Assembly: GCA_963835085.1 (NCBI GenBank)
Contig: CAWIED010000001.1
Span: forward strand, 1,240,001 to 1,304,000
Length of the DNA: 64,000 bases
Source: JBDIAG01 sp963835085
GTDB lineage: Bacteria > Actinomycetota > Actinomycetes > Actinomycetales > CAWJMD01
Direction of reading: 5' to 3'
The position numbers and the translations under genes are program-made. Positions 19,388 through 30,604 of this stretch are shown here, piece after piece; position 1 is the stretch's first letter, and each line of letters begins with the position of its first letter. A model generated the notes under the pieces. That model was given only the letters and a program-made list of their open reading frames with translations, searched no databases and was not told the DNA's origin.

Positions 19388-19909
19388 ATGAGTATTAGCT
19401 CCGAAGACCCCGTCCATAGCGGCCCGGGGGTGCGCCTGCTGCTCATGCGGCATGCCAAGGCGGCCTACCCCGACGCCTGCACCGACCACGAACGCCCCCT
19501 GGCCGGCCGCGGCCGCAACGACTCTCCGATCGTGGGCGCCTGGCTTGCCGACGTGGGCTGGATCCCCGATCTGGTGATCTGCTCCGACGCCGCGCGCACG
19601 ATCGAGACCGCCGATCTCGTGGTGTCGGGCCTGGGCCGGCGCACGCCGCCGCCGGTGCGTCCCGAGGCCGAACTGTACGAGGCCGGCGTCGAGACGGTGC
19701 TCTCCGTCGTGGCCGACACGCCGCCCGGCGTGCGCACGCTGCTCGTGGTGGGGCACGAGCCGATCATGTCGGCCTCCACCGGGGCCATCTGCGGCAAGTA
19801 CGCCCACTTCCCGACGGGCACCGTAGCCCAGATCGAGCTGCCCGACGGGTTTGCCTCCATCGCCCCCGGGGTGGGTCGTCTGGTGGCCGTGCACACCCCC
19901 AAAGACTGA
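19388..19909 (+). CDS. SixA-type phosphohistidine phosphatase
   Basis: A 173-residue histidine-phosphatase-superfamily protein. The catalytic LLLMRHAKA motif is near residue 20, and the second catalytic His is in VVGHEPIMS (about 120). SixA relatives remove phosphate from phosphohistidine on signalling proteins, but many actinobacterial members have no tested substrate. kptA begins 5 bp after its stop, so the two share a transcript. Start ATG 19388 is close to the divergent cphB gene (109 bp). Confidence 0.82.
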   Translation: MSISSEDPVHSGPGVRLLLMRHAKAAYPDACTDHERPLAGRGRNDSPIVGAWLADVGWIPDLVICSDAARTIETADLVVSGLGRRTPPPVRPEAELYEAGVETVLSVVADTPPGVRTLLVVGHEPIMSASTGAICGKYAHFPTGTVAQIELPDGFASIAPGVGRLVAVHTPKD

Positions 19910-19914
19910 GCCCG

Positions 19915-20496
19915 ATGCCTTCTCGCGGAGCCGGCGGTGCGATCCCGGCAACCGACATCAGCAGAGTGGTCTCGCACGCCTTGCGCCACGAGCCCTGGCT
20001 GTACGAGCTGGAGCTGGACGAGCACGGCTGGACGTCGCTGCCGGCCCTGGTGGAGTCGCTCCGGCGCGAGCGCGGCTGGCAGGCGCTGACCGAGGCGGAC
20101 GTCGAGCGCATGGTCGCCGGGGCCGCCAAACGCCGGCACGAGATCCGGGACGGCCGCATCCGGGCGCTGTACGGGCACTCGGTGCCCGGCCGGATCGCGC
20201 TCACCCCGGGGACCCCGCCCGCGGTGCTGTTCCACGGCACCTCGCCGGCGGCTGCCGACGTGATCGGCGCCGAGGGCCTGCACCCGATGCGGCGTCAGTT
20301 CGTGCACCTGTCGGTCGATGTCGAGACAGCCCGGGCGGTGGGCTCTCGCAAATCGCCGCACGCCGTGATCCTCGAGGTCGCGGCCGGGCAGGCAGCGGCC
20401 GCCGGAGTGCCGTTCTACGTCGGCAACGAGCGGGTCTGGCTCGCCGATCAGGTGCCGGCCACGTTCATCGCGCGGCGTGAAACCTTGTCTGATTAG
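19915..20496 (+). CDS. kptA: RNA 2'-phosphotransferase (Tpt1/KptA)
   Basis: NAD-dependent removal of a 2'-phosphate from RNA, or ADP-ribosylation of RNA ends. The 193-residue protein has the N-terminal winged domain (SRVVSHALRHEPWLYELELDEHGW) and the KptA catalytic residues in KRRHEIRDGRIRALYGHS, LFHGTS, HLSVD and ERVWLADQVP. Length and motif order match the family. The bacterial role is unknown, since tRNA ligase producing 2'-phosphates is absent here. It follows sixA closely and precedes the UvrA-like gene by 42 bp. Confidence 0.9.
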   Translation: MPSRGAGGAIPATDISRVVSHALRHEPWLYELELDEHGWTSLPALVESLRRERGWQALTEADVERMVAGAAKRRHEIRDGRIRALYGHSVPGRIALTPGTPPAVLFHGTSPAAADVIGAEGLHPMRRQFVHLSVDVETARAVGSRKSPHAVILEVAAGQAAAAGVPFYVGNERVWLADQVPATFIARRETLSD

Positions 20497-20538
20497 CAGG
20501 CCCAGAACCATAGCCTCAGAACCACAGGAGATTCGAGT

Positions 20539-22918
<2,380 letters not shown>

Positions 22919-22943
22919 GGGCAGACGTTGGGGCCTCTCCGCC

Positions 22944-23510
22944 GCGGTTGGCACCGGGTTATGTAGGCCCTCCCGTTATGTAGGCCCTCCCGCGTTGGCC
23001 TCGCTCGAGGGTGCCAGACGCGGGCTATTCCGCGCGGTTGGCAGCATCTAGTGAGCCCTCCCAGCGTTGGCCTCGTTCGACGGTGCCAACCGCGGCGTAT
23101 TCCACGCGGTTGGCAGCAACCAAGGTCGCCACATCTGCGTTGGCCTGACTCGAGAGTGCCAAACGCGGCCTATTTCACGCGGTTGGCAGCAACCAAGGTC
23201 GCCACATCCGCGTTGGCCTGACTCGAGAGTGCCAAACGCGGCCTATTTCACGCGGTTGGCAGCAACCAAGGTCGCCACACCCGCGTTGGCCTGACTCGAG
23301 AGTGCCAAACGCGGCCTATTCCGCGCGGCTGGCACCACCCAACTGAGCCCTGACCGCGTTGGCCTCCTTCGACGGTGCCAACCGCGAACTTCTCCACCGC
23401 GGCTGGCACCACCCAAGTCGCCACACCCGAGTCGGCCCCGCTCGAGGGTGCCAAAGGCGGGCTATTCCCCGCAGCTGGCACCACCTAAGCGAGCCCCCCG
23501 CGCAAAGCCA
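22944..23510. repeat. Tandem array of 72-74 bp hairpin repeats
   Basis: Repeat starts, anchored on GCGGTTGGCA or variants, lie at 22944, 23034, 23106, 23179, 23252, 23325, 23399 and 23471. The spacings are 90, 72, 73, 73, 73, 74 and 72. The first unit is longer by an 18-bp internal duplication (TTATGTAGGCCCTCCC twice). Units 3-5 are nearly identical over their whole length. At each unit junction TGCCAACCGCG or a variant faces CGCGGTTGGCA across about 10 nt, an 11-bp stem where both are intact. The array fills the whole gap between the UvrA-like gene and serB. Confidence 0.85.
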
Positions 23511-23572
23511 GGGAGGATCGCCGACTCGGCCAGTAGGCAACTCTCGCCGGGGGTCGAGCCGTCAAGGCCGGC

Positions 23573-24763
23573 TCACAAAGCGCGGTCGGCCTCGTCCACC
23601 TCGTCGCTGCTGAGGCCGAGCAGATACAGCACGGCGTCGAGGTTCGGCACCGAGAGAGCGGCTTCGGCCTGGGCTCGCACCAGCGGCTTGGCGTTGAAGG
23701 CGATGCCCAGGCCCGCTGCCCCGAGCATGTCGAGATCGTTGGCACCGTCGCCGATGGCCACCGTGCGCGACAGCGGCAGCCCTTCGGCCGCGGCGAACTC
23801 CCGGAGCGCCGCCTCCTTGCCCGCACGGTCGACGATGGGGCCGGCCACGCGGCCGGTGAGCCGATCGTCGGCGAGTTCCAGGCGGTTGGCGCGCACGTAG
23901 CGCACCCCGAGCCTGGCGGCGAGCGGCTCCACCACCTCGGCGAACCCGCCGGAGACCAGGCCGATCGACCACCCGAGCCGAAGCAGGGTGCGGCACAACC
24001 GTTCTGCGCCTGGGGTCAGCCGCACGGCGGCGCGCACGTCGTGCAGAACCGCCGCCGGCAAGCCCTCAAGGGTGGCCACACGCTGCCGCAGGCTCGCGGC
24101 GAAGTCGAGTTCGCCACGCATGGCCGCCTCGGTGACGGCCGCCACCTCGGCCTCTCGTCCGGCGTGCCGGGCGAGCAGCTCGATGACCTCGTCCTGAATG
24201 AGGGTGGAGTCGACGTCCATCACCACGAGCCGGCTGCCGCGACGCGCCAGACCGGCCTCGCAGACCGCTACGTCGACTCGCAGCCTCGACGCCTCCACAG
24301 CCAGCGCCGCACGAAGGCCCGACCCGTCGGCACCCGAGACCTCCAGCTCGAAGGCCGTGACCGGGGTGCGGGAGAGCCGTCTGATCCGGTCGATCGTGGC
24401 CCCGTGCGCCGAGACCACGCCGCTCAGCTGCGACACATCACCCGGGGTGAGCTCGGCAGCCAACAGCGTGACGGTGTACCGGCCGGCCCGCCGGTGCGGG
24501 TTGTCTCCCTGGCCTACTCGCGACTCCACCGTCATGCCCAGCTCGGCGCCGAGGGCCTGCACTCGGTGTACCAGCGGTGCGAGCTCCGCTGCCGTGGTGG
24601 CACTGACCAGCGCGCTCAACACGAGTTGACCGCGCATCACCACCTGCCCGAGGTCGTTGAGCAGCAGACCGGGCGCGTCGAGCGCGGCCAACACCTGCCT
24701 AGCGACCCCGGGCCTGTCGGCACCGGTGAGCGTGACGAGAAGAGTGTGGGGGGCGTCCCTCAG
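23573..24763 (-). CDS. serB: Phosphoserine phosphatase with N-terminal ACT domains
   Basis: Last step of serine synthesis, phosphoserine to serine. C-terminal HAD domain: nucleophile motif DVDSTLIQDEV, then LVSGGF and GDGANDLDML. The N-terminal half is ACT-like, as in mycobacterial and streptomycete SerB. The nearest standard start is GTG 24694, which would cut off the first ACT strand. The frame stays open and family-like upstream (TLLVTLTGADRPGVARQ) to 24763, where the only candidate initiator is CTG, overlapping the glgC stop as CTGA. I therefore give 24763 as the probable end of coding. A short indel hiding the true start is the alternative. It is probably coupled to glgC. Confidence 0.85.
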   Translation of the reverse strand: MRDAPHTLLVTLTGADRPGVARQVLAALDAPGLLLNDLGQVVMRGQLVLSALVSATTAAELAPLVHRVQALGAELGMTVESRVGQGDNPHRRAGRYTVTLLAAELTPGDVSQLSGVVSAHGATIDRIRRLSRTPVTAFELEVSGADGSGLRAALAVEASRLRVDVAVCEAGLARRGSRLVVMDVDSTLIQDEVIELLARHAGREAEVAAVTEAAMRGELDFAASLRQRVATLEGLPAAVLHDVRAAVRLTPGAERLCRTLLRLGWSIGLVSGGFAEVVEPLAARLGVRYVRANRLELADDRLTGRVAGPIVDRAGKEAALREFAAAEGLPLSRTVAIGDGANDLDMLGAAGLGIAFNAKPLVRAQAEAALSVPNLDAVLYLLGLSSDEVDEADRAL

Positions 24764-26004
24764 GACTCGACCTTCTGGCCCTTGCCCACCACCGTGATAC
24801 CCGACTCGGTGACGTAGAAGCCCCGAGCCCGGTCTTTCTCAGCATCGAAGCCGATCTGGACGCCCTCGGGCACCACGACGTTCTTGTCGATGATGGCCCG
24901 CCGCACCTGGGCGTGCCGGTGGACGACGACGTTGTCCATCAGGACGCTGTCGGCCACCGTGGCGTAGGAGTGCGTGCGCACCCCCGGTGAGAGCACCGAA
25001 CGCTGTACATCGGTGCCGGAGACCACAACCCCCGCCGAGACGATCGAGTCGAGGGCATGGCCCACCCGGCCCTCGTCGGCGAAGGTGAACTTGGCCGGCG
25101 GCTGGGTACCCGAGGAGGCGGTGTAGATCGGCCACGCCGTGTTGTACAGGTTGAACACCGGGTCGACGGAGATGAGGTCCATGTGGGCCTCGAAGTAGGA
25201 GTCCATCGTGCCCACGTCGCGCCAGTAGTCACGGTCGCGCTCGGTGGAGCCGGGCATCACGTTGTCTTTGAAGTCGTAGACGGCGGCATCGTTCTTCTCG
25301 ACGAAGTAGGGAACGATGTTGCCGCCCATGTCGTGCGCGGAGTTCTCGTCCTCAGCGTCTCTCGTCACGGCCTCGACGAGGGCGTCGGCGGTGAACACGT
25401 AGTTGCCCATCGAGGCCAGGACCTCGTTAGGGGAGTCGGGAAGGCCGGTGGGGTTCTTGGGCTTCTCGAGGAACTCGCGGATCTCGGACGGGGCGTCGGG
25501 CTTGACGTCGATGACCCCGAACTGGTCGGCAAGACTGATGGGCTGCCGGATAGCCGCCACCGAACAACCGGCGCCGGAGGCGATGTGCTGCTCGACCATC
25601 TGCGAGAAGTCCATCCGGTACACGTGGTCGGCGCCGACCACCACCACGATGTCGGGCTTCTCGTCGCCGATCAGGTTGAGGCTCTGGAAGATCGCGTCGG
25701 CGGAGCCGAGGTACCAGTGCTTGCCCATGCGCTGCTGCGCAGGAACGGGGGTGACGTAGTTGCCGAGCAAGGACGACATGCGCCACGTCATGGTGACGTG
25801 CCGGTCGAGACTGTGTGACTTGTACTGGGTGAGGACGACAACCTGGAGGTAGCCGGCGTTGACCACATTGGACAACGCGAAGTCGATGAGTCGGTAGCTG
25901 CCACCGAACGGCACGGCCGGCTTGGCGCGGTCTGCAGTCAGGGGCATCAGACGCTTGCCTTCACCGCCAGCGAGGACGATGGCAAGAACTTTGGGAGCAG
26001 CCAT
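24760..26004 (-). CDS. glgC: Glucose-1-phosphate adenylyltransferase
   Basis: Makes ADP-glucose for glycogen synthesis. The 414-residue protein has the nucleotidyltransferase signature LAGGEGKRLMPLTADRAKPAVPF at its N-terminus, the GSYRLIDFALSN segment, GTADAI-like GSADAIFQ, VGADHVYRMD, and a C-terminal left-handed beta-helix (allosteric) region. The ATG at 26004 begins MAAPKVLAIVLAGG; an ATG three codons earlier is possible. It is divergent from glgA, separated by 82 bp that must hold both promoters. The downstream serB frame overlaps its stop. Confidence 0.95.
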   Translation of the reverse strand: MAAPKVLAIVLAGGEGKRLMPLTADRAKPAVPFGGSYRLIDFALSNVVNAGYLQVVVLTQYKSHSLDRHVTMTWRMSSLLGNYVTPVPAQQRMGKHWYLGSADAIFQSLNLIGDEKPDIVVVVGADHVYRMDFSQMVEQHIASGAGCSVAAIRQPISLADQFGVIDVKPDAPSEIREFLEKPKNPTGLPDSPNEVLASMGNYVFTADALVEAVTRDAEDENSAHDMGGNIVPYFVEKNDAAVYDFKDNVMPGSTERDRDYWRDVGTMDSYFEAHMDLISVDPVFNLYNTAWPIYTASSGTQPPAKFTFADEGRVGHALDSIVSAGVVVSGTDVQRSVLSPGVRTHSYATVADSVLMDNVVVHRHAQVRRAIIDKNVVVPEGVQIGFDAEKDRARGFYVTESGITVVGKGQKVES

Positions 26005-26086
26005 GAGCCCCACCCTATGGCCTTGCCCAGTACGGTTGGGGCATAGATCGACCGCGTTTTCCCCCGATCCGAAGGAGACAAACCTC
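26005..26086. promoter_or_regulatory. Shared divergent promoter region of glgC and glgA
   Basis: 82 bp between the two divergent starts, containing a GAAGGAGA ribosome-binding site at 26071-26078 for glgA. No clear operator or -35/-10 pair could be identified by eye. Confidence 0.4.
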
Positions 26087-27295
26087 GTGCGTGTGGACCT
26101 GCTGACGAAGGAGTACCCGCCGGAGATCTACGGCGGTGCCGGCGTGCATGTGGAGGAGCTGACGAAGGAACTGCGTCGGCACGTGGAAGTGCAGGTTCGC
26201 TGCTTCGGAGCGCCTCGCGACGAGGCCGACGTCACCGCTTACACCGAGTCGGGTGAGCTCAAGGCCAAGAACGCGACACTGTCGACCCTCGGCGTCGACC
26301 TGTCGATGGCCGGCGACTGCGGCGGCGCCGACATCGTGCACTCGCACACCTGGTACGCCAACATGGGGGGCCACCTGGCGCACCTGTTGCACGGGGTGCC
26401 GCACGTGATCAGCGCGCACAGCCTGGAGCCTTTGCGGCCGTGGAAGGCGGAACAGCTCGGCGGCGGCTACGCGGTGTCGTCATGGGTAGAGAAGACGGCT
26501 TATCTGGGCGCTCAGGCGGTCATCGCGGTCAGCGGCGGCATGCGCGACGACATCCTGCGTTCCTACCCGGACATCGACCCCAACAGGGTGCACGTGGTGC
26601 ACAACGGCATCGACACCCAAGCCTGGCGACGCAACGACTCGCCCGAGGCCGCCGCAGACGTTCGCGCCCGGGGCATCGACCCCGACCGGCCCAGCATCGT
26701 CTTCGTCGGACGCATCACCCGACAGAAGGGCCTGCCCTACTTCCTGAAGGCTGCCCGCGAACTGCCGAAAGACGTGCAGCTCGTGCTGTGCGCCGGCGCG
26801 CCCGACACCAAGGAGATCATGGAAGAGGTCTCGGGTGCCGTGGCTCAGCTGCAGAAGGAGCGCGACGGTGTGGTGTGGATCGAGGAGTTCCTGCCCAAGC
26901 CCGAGCTGAGCAAGATCCTCTCGTTCGCCACGACCTTCATCTGCCCGTCGGTGTACGAGCCGCTCGGCATCGTGAACCTCGAGGCGATGGCCTGTGGCGC
27001 AGCGGTGGTCGGCACGGCCACGGGCGGCATCCCCGAGGTGATCGTCGAGGGTGAGACCGGCTGGCTGGTGCCGATCGAGCAGGTCAGTGACGGCACGGGC
27101 ACGCCGATCGACCCAGACAAGTTCGCCGCCGATCTGGCCGCCACCCTCACCGAGGCCACCTCTGACGTCGAACGCGCCAAGCGGTACGGCCAGGCCGGCC
27201 TGCAGCGCGCCAAGGAGCACTTCTCGTGGGCGGCCATCGCCGACCAGACCCTCGAGGTCTACAAGGCCGCCCAGGAGGTCGAGGCCGGCAGCTGA
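26087..27295 (+). CDS. glgA: Glycogen synthase, actinobacterial GT4 type
   Basis: Transfers glucose from ADP-glucose to alpha-1,4 chains, or makes maltose-1-phosphate as GlgM does in mycobacteria. The 402-residue GT-B fold protein starts RVDLLTKEYPPEIYGGAGVHVEEL. It carries the GT4 donor site (VFVGRITRQKGLPY and EPLGIVNLEAMACG), with the EX7E glutamates in the latter region. The GTG at 26087 has GAAGGAGA 9 nt upstream, which decides it against earlier in-frame starts. Gene pairing with glgC is typical. The end overlaps the convergent PAP2 gene by 37 bp. Confidence 0.93.
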   Translation: MRVDLLTKEYPPEIYGGAGVHVEELTKELRRHVEVQVRCFGAPRDEADVTAYTESGELKAKNATLSTLGVDLSMAGDCGGADIVHSHTWYANMGGHLAHLLHGVPHVISAHSLEPLRPWKAEQLGGGYAVSSWVEKTAYLGAQAVIAVSGGMRDDILRSYPDIDPNRVHVVHNGIDTQAWRRNDSPEAAADVRARGIDPDRPSIVFVGRITRQKGLPYFLKAARELPKDVQLVLCAGAPDTKEIMEEVSGAVAQLQKERDGVVWIEEFLPKPELSKILSFATTFICPSVYEPLGIVNLEAMACGAAVVGTATGGIPEVIVEGETGWLVPIEQVSDGTGTPIDPDKFAADLAATLTEATSDVERAKRYGQAGLQRAKEHFSWAAIADQTLEVYKAAQEVEAGS

Positions 27296-28149
27296 CCTCT
27301 GCCGTCACGTAGGCCTCTGCCGTCAGATGGTGCGGAGCCGTTAGCTGCTGTGCCGTCAGGTGGGGTGCCGTCAAGCGGCTCTGTCGGATAACCCTGGCGA
27401 GTGACCTCGCGCCCATTCGTGGGTGCGGGGTCACTCGTAGGTGGGGGCTGCGTTGCCCGCAACCACACTTGATGCGTCGTGATCACCACGGCGAGCCAGA
27501 GCAGGCCGAGCGTCCAGCCCACGGCGACGTCGGTGAACCAGTGGTGCCCCAGCCACACCCGGCTGGCGCCCATCGCCAGCGCCCAGGAGATGGCGCCCAG
27601 GAGAGCGAGCGTGCGAAGCCAGCGGCGGTGAACTCCCCGGATCACCACGTAGGCCACCACTCCCGCGATCACCGTGCTGTTGAGGGTGTGCCCGCTCGGG
27701 AACGACGGAGAGGTCTCGTAGGGTGGCACGGCATCGCGCAGCGGAGGCCTCGCCCGGGCCACCAGGCGCTTGCCGACGATGGTCATGACGAGCGAACCGG
27801 CAACGGCGCTTGCCATCAGGATCACCGGCGTCCACGACCGTTGCCAACGAGCCAGCAACACCGTGCAGACGAGTGCGATGATCGACATCGCGATCGGGCC
27901 ACCCAGGGTCGTGAACCCGGTGAGCGCTCGGTCCCAGAACGGCGTCCGCGTCGCCAGGGCCGCCTGCAACAGAGGATGGTCCACCGCCGCGAGCTCGTCG
28001 TGGGCGGCCACGTCTTCGTAGATCTCACCGCTGGCCTTCGCCATCAGAGCCACCACGCTCAGCCCCACCAGCAGGGTGACGATCGGCGCGGAGCGAGCCG
28101 GCAGCCGGCGCACGATCCAACTCGACAGTGCGTCGATGTGATTGCGCAT
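27259..28149 (-). CDS. PAP2-family membrane phosphatase
   Basis: A 296-residue membrane protein with about six helices and the complete PAP2 acid-phosphatase triad: KRLVARARPP (motif 1), PSFPSGHT (motif 2) and SRVWLGHHWFTD (motif 3). Such enzymes dephosphorylate lipid phosphates such as undecaprenyl-PP or phosphatidic acid. The C-terminal 55 residues are Pro/Thr/Gly-rich and disordered. The start ATG 28149 shares one base with the stop of the upstream gene (TGATG), indicating coupling. The 3' end overlaps glgA. Confidence 0.85.
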   Translation of the reverse strand: MRNHIDALSSWIVRRLPARSAPIVTLLVGLSVVALMAKASGEIYEDVAAHDELAAVDHPLLQAALATRTPFWDRALTGFTTLGGPIAMSIIALVCTVLLARWQRSWTPVILMASAVAGSLVMTIVGKRLVARARPPLRDAVPPYETSPSFPSGHTLNSTVIAGVVAYVVIRGVHRRWLRTLALLGAISWALAMGASRVWLGHHWFTDVAVGWTLGLLWLAVVITTHQVWLRATQPPPTSDPAPTNGREVTRQGYPTEPLDGTPPDGTAANGSAPSDGRGLRDGRGQLPASTSWAAL

Positions 28150-28946
28150 CAGGCCAGGCCGCGGGGAATGGTCACGGCCACGAGGGCCTGCCGGGCCGCC
28201 GCATCGAGTTCGCGCAGCACCTGCGAGCGGCGCCCGCTCTCCCAGCCCGTGATGGCGGCCCCATCGTCTTCCCGGGCAACGTGCACGATGCCTCGCACCC
28301 GCACCGCCTGATCGAGCACCTTCACCGCACGCGCGGCGGTAGCGGGCGGTAGCCGAGTGCCGTTGACGGCCTGGGCGCGGAGCCTGCTCAGCTGGGTGCC
28401 CGAGTCCCGGCGCCAGCGGGCCACGTCGAGGCCGTCGAGCTCGTCGGTGGCCGCTGCCAGGGCCAACCGCAGTCGCTGGTCGGCCTCGGCCACTCCGATC
28501 CAGGCTGCCGCCGTGGCCGGTGCCAGGCCCGATACCCGGTGCTGCTGCCACGTCACCCGCCAGCCTGGTTCGAGGTCGGAACCGAATTGCTGCACCTGTG
28601 GTACGAGCACCCACACCGGATCGCCCAGCTCACCGGCGATCGTCACCACGGCCTCCCCGGCCTCGATCGCCATACCCGAGAGGTCCGGCCCCCCAGGAAC
28701 GCCGAGGGCATCGCCCGGTACAGGCAGCACCGCACGCAGCCCGACGGCCCGACCGGCCAATTGATCGAGCAGGTCGGCCAGACCCGGTCCGGCCGGATTG
28801 GCGCTGAACGGCAGGTCTTCACCGATGAGCAGATGCGCGCCGTCGTCGCCGGTGACGGCGGCAACGGCCGCGTCGAGGGTGGCCGTGCCGTCGAGCACGG
28901 CAGAGCCCCATAGCGACAAGAGGACAGAACGCGGCACGTCGAGCAC
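28149..28946 (-). CDS. Conserved hypothetical protein of unknown function
   Basis: A 265-residue protein, rich in Ala/Val/Leu, with no membrane span or motif I can name. It has an alternating beta/alpha look, with internal lines such as GELGDPVWVLVPQVQQFG and a helical stretch with many Arg near the C-terminus. The GTG start at 28946 is a guess, since no strong ribosome-binding site decides it. Its TGATG junction with the PAP2 gene shows they are one operon. Nothing here fixes a role. Confidence 0.6.
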   Translation of the reverse strand: MLDVPRSVLLSLWGSAVLDGTATLDAAVAAVTGDDGAHLLIGEDLPFSANPAGPGLADLLDQLAGRAVGLRAVLPVPGDALGVPGGPDLSGMAIEAGEAVVTIAGELGDPVWVLVPQVQQFGSDLEPGWRVTWQQHRVSGLAPATAAAWIGVAEADQRLRLALAAATDELDGLDVARWRRDSGTQLSRLRAQAVNGTRLPPATAARAVKVLDQAVRVRGIVHVAREDDGAAITGWESGRRSQVLRELDAAARQALVAVTIPRGLA

Positions 28947-29022
28947 CCAGCCAGAGTAGATGGACGACTAGCCTCGGGCATGACGAAGCCGACCGAGCCG
29001 ATCAAGGGGCGATCCAACACAG

Positions 29023-29868
29023 ATGAGCGACTACGACGAGGCCGAGATCGTGCTGGAGCTCGACGGCGTGACGATCAGGCGAGGCACGAACACCTTGCTC
29101 GACGAGATCGTCTGGACTGTGCACGAAGGCGAACGCTGGGTTGTGCTCGGGCCGAACGGCGCCGGCAAGACCACGATGCTGCAGGTGTGCTCCGGGCGCA
29201 TGCATCCCACCCTCGGCGTGGCCACCGTGCTCGGTGCCGAGCTCGGGGCGGTTGACGTGTTCGAGCTTCGTCCACGCATTGGCCTGGCGAGTGCCGCTCT
29301 GGCGGAACGGATTCCGCGGGGCGAGCGGGTTCTCGACGTGGTGGTGACGGCCGCCTACGGGGTCACGGGCCGCTGGCGAGAAGATTACGAAGGCTTCGAC
29401 GAGGCCCGCGCCGGCGCCTTGCTGGAGGCGCTCGGCGCCGCCGCATTGGCCGAGCGCACTTTCGGCACCCTCTCGGAGGGGGAGCGCAAGCGGGTGCAGA
29501 TCGCGCGTGCCCTCATGACCGATCCGGAGCTGCTGCTGCTCGACGAGCCGGCTGCAGGCCTCGACCTGGGTGGACGCGAAGACCTGGTGGCCCGGTTGTC
29601 GGCACTGGCCCTCGACGAGGCATCACCGGCCATGGTGCTGGTGACCCATCACGTGGAAGAGATTCCGCCCGGGTTCACCCATGCTCTGCTGCTCAGGCAG
29701 GGCGCCATCGTGGCGGAAGGGCCGCTGGTCGAAACGCTTACCGCTGCGAACCTCGAGGCCACGTTCGGCCTACCGCTGGAGGTGGAGCAGCGCGACAACC
29801 GCTGGGTCGCCCGGGCGGCACAGCCAGCCCCCTCTGCCGCGCCTGCTGCGCCGGACTCCGCCTCCTGA
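29023..29868 (+). CDS. ABC transporter ATP-binding protein
   Basis: A 281-residue single ABC ATPase: Walker A GPNGAGKTT (about 44-52), signature LSEGERKRVQIARAL, Walker B LLLLDEPAAGLD and switch His in VTHHVEE. Long insertion-free form like the ModF/FetA-type ATPases. No permease or binding protein gene is next to it, so its substrate is unknown; it may work with a distant permease or not in transport at all. The last 25 residues are an Ala/Pro-rich tail. Confidence 0.85.
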   Translation: MSDYDEAEIVLELDGVTIRRGTNTLLDEIVWTVHEGERWVVLGPNGAGKTTMLQVCSGRMHPTLGVATVLGAELGAVDVFELRPRIGLASAALAERIPRGERVLDVVVTAAYGVTGRWREDYEGFDEARAGALLEALGAAALAERTFGTLSEGERKRVQIARALMTDPELLLLDEPAAGLDLGGREDLVARLSALALDEASPAMVLVTHHVEEIPPGFTHALLLRQGAIVAEGPLVETLTAANLEATFGLPLEVEQRDNRWVARAAQPAPSAAPAAPDSAS

Positions 29869-29890
29869 CGTGGCTGCCGGCGCTAAGCCT

Positions 29891-29912
29891 CAACCCGCAG
29901 ATGGCCGGGTTG
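29891..29912. terminator. Possible hairpin terminator after the ABC ATPase gene
   Basis: CAACCC and GGGTTG arms around about 10 nt, 22 bp after the ATPase stop codon. No T-run follows, so it is a weak candidate. Confidence 0.3.
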
Positions 29913-29971
29913 GTGTGAGTCGCTGACCGCAGGCACGAGGGCAGCGCTGTCTGGGCGTGGGTGGTCCAGCT

Positions 29972-30454
29972 CTAGATGATCAATTCCAAGACGTCAGTGG
30001 TCGTGGGTGGTGATGGCGCGGCGGATTGGTGGGTTCGTGTGTCCGTTGTGTGCCGGCTGAGCGTGGTGAGCGTGAACACTTTGTTCGAGGTCTGGCCCGG
30101 GTGGTGTCCGGAATCCGGCGCCAGTGCTCGCCGATGAGGGTCGGCTGAGCACAAGACCCGAGCCCGCTGCATCGCTCGAGCCGGATTCTGGACATCCCAG
30201 CGCCAGGAGCAGCAACCGACCAACCGGCCTGGTGTTATGCCGTGGACGTGGATCGGACCGGGATGCCGCTGCGGGTCAACCAGCGTCGACCACACCGATG
30301 TGATCGCACCCGTCGCATCGACCTGACTGATCGCAATCTGGACGATCCGATCGCTCGGTGCGAGGCCTGTCGTCTCGACGTCCACCACTACGAAGTCGTG
30401 CTGTGGCCTCTCAGCCGTCATCGTCGTGGTACGTGTCTCACCCGTTACCGTCAT
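29972..30454 (-). pseudogene. Truncated DnaQ-like 3'-5' exonuclease
   Basis: The first 65-80 codons encode the N-terminal part of a DEDDh exonuclease: FVVVDVETTGL (catalytic Asp and Glu of motif I), then RIVQIAISQVD and PGPIHVHGITP. After GRLVG (around 30220) the similarity stops and the frame runs into a repeat (30104-30195) and unrelated sequence. Motifs II and III are missing, so it cannot be active. The start ATG 30454 has GGGGGA upstream. The truncation point lies at the edge of a dispersed inverted repeat that also occurs at 62.35 kb, hinting at rearrangement. Confidence 0.65.
30104..30195. repeat. Dispersed inverted repeat, copy 1
   Basis: The left arm contains GTCCGGAATCCGGCGCCAG and the right arm CCGGATTCTGGAC. 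The left arm and nearby GAGCAC segments recur at 62346-62438. It lies inside the broken DnaQ-like frame. Confidence 0.65.
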
Positions 30455-30604
30455 GGTCCCCCGTCGATGGGTATCTCGGTACCCATTCGCGCCGGCTTGA
30501 GACGGCGGGTGGTAACCCGAATGTCGCGGCAGGATTTGCTGCGGGAACGAAAGAGCCCCGGTTGCCGCCAGAAATAGCCGCTGCGGCTATTTCCTGGCGC
30601 GCGG

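Noticed and set aside
22944..23510. CRISPR array
   Set aside because: The regular period is suggestive, but the sequence between the hairpins is conserved from unit to unit, the unit is too long and no cas gene is present.
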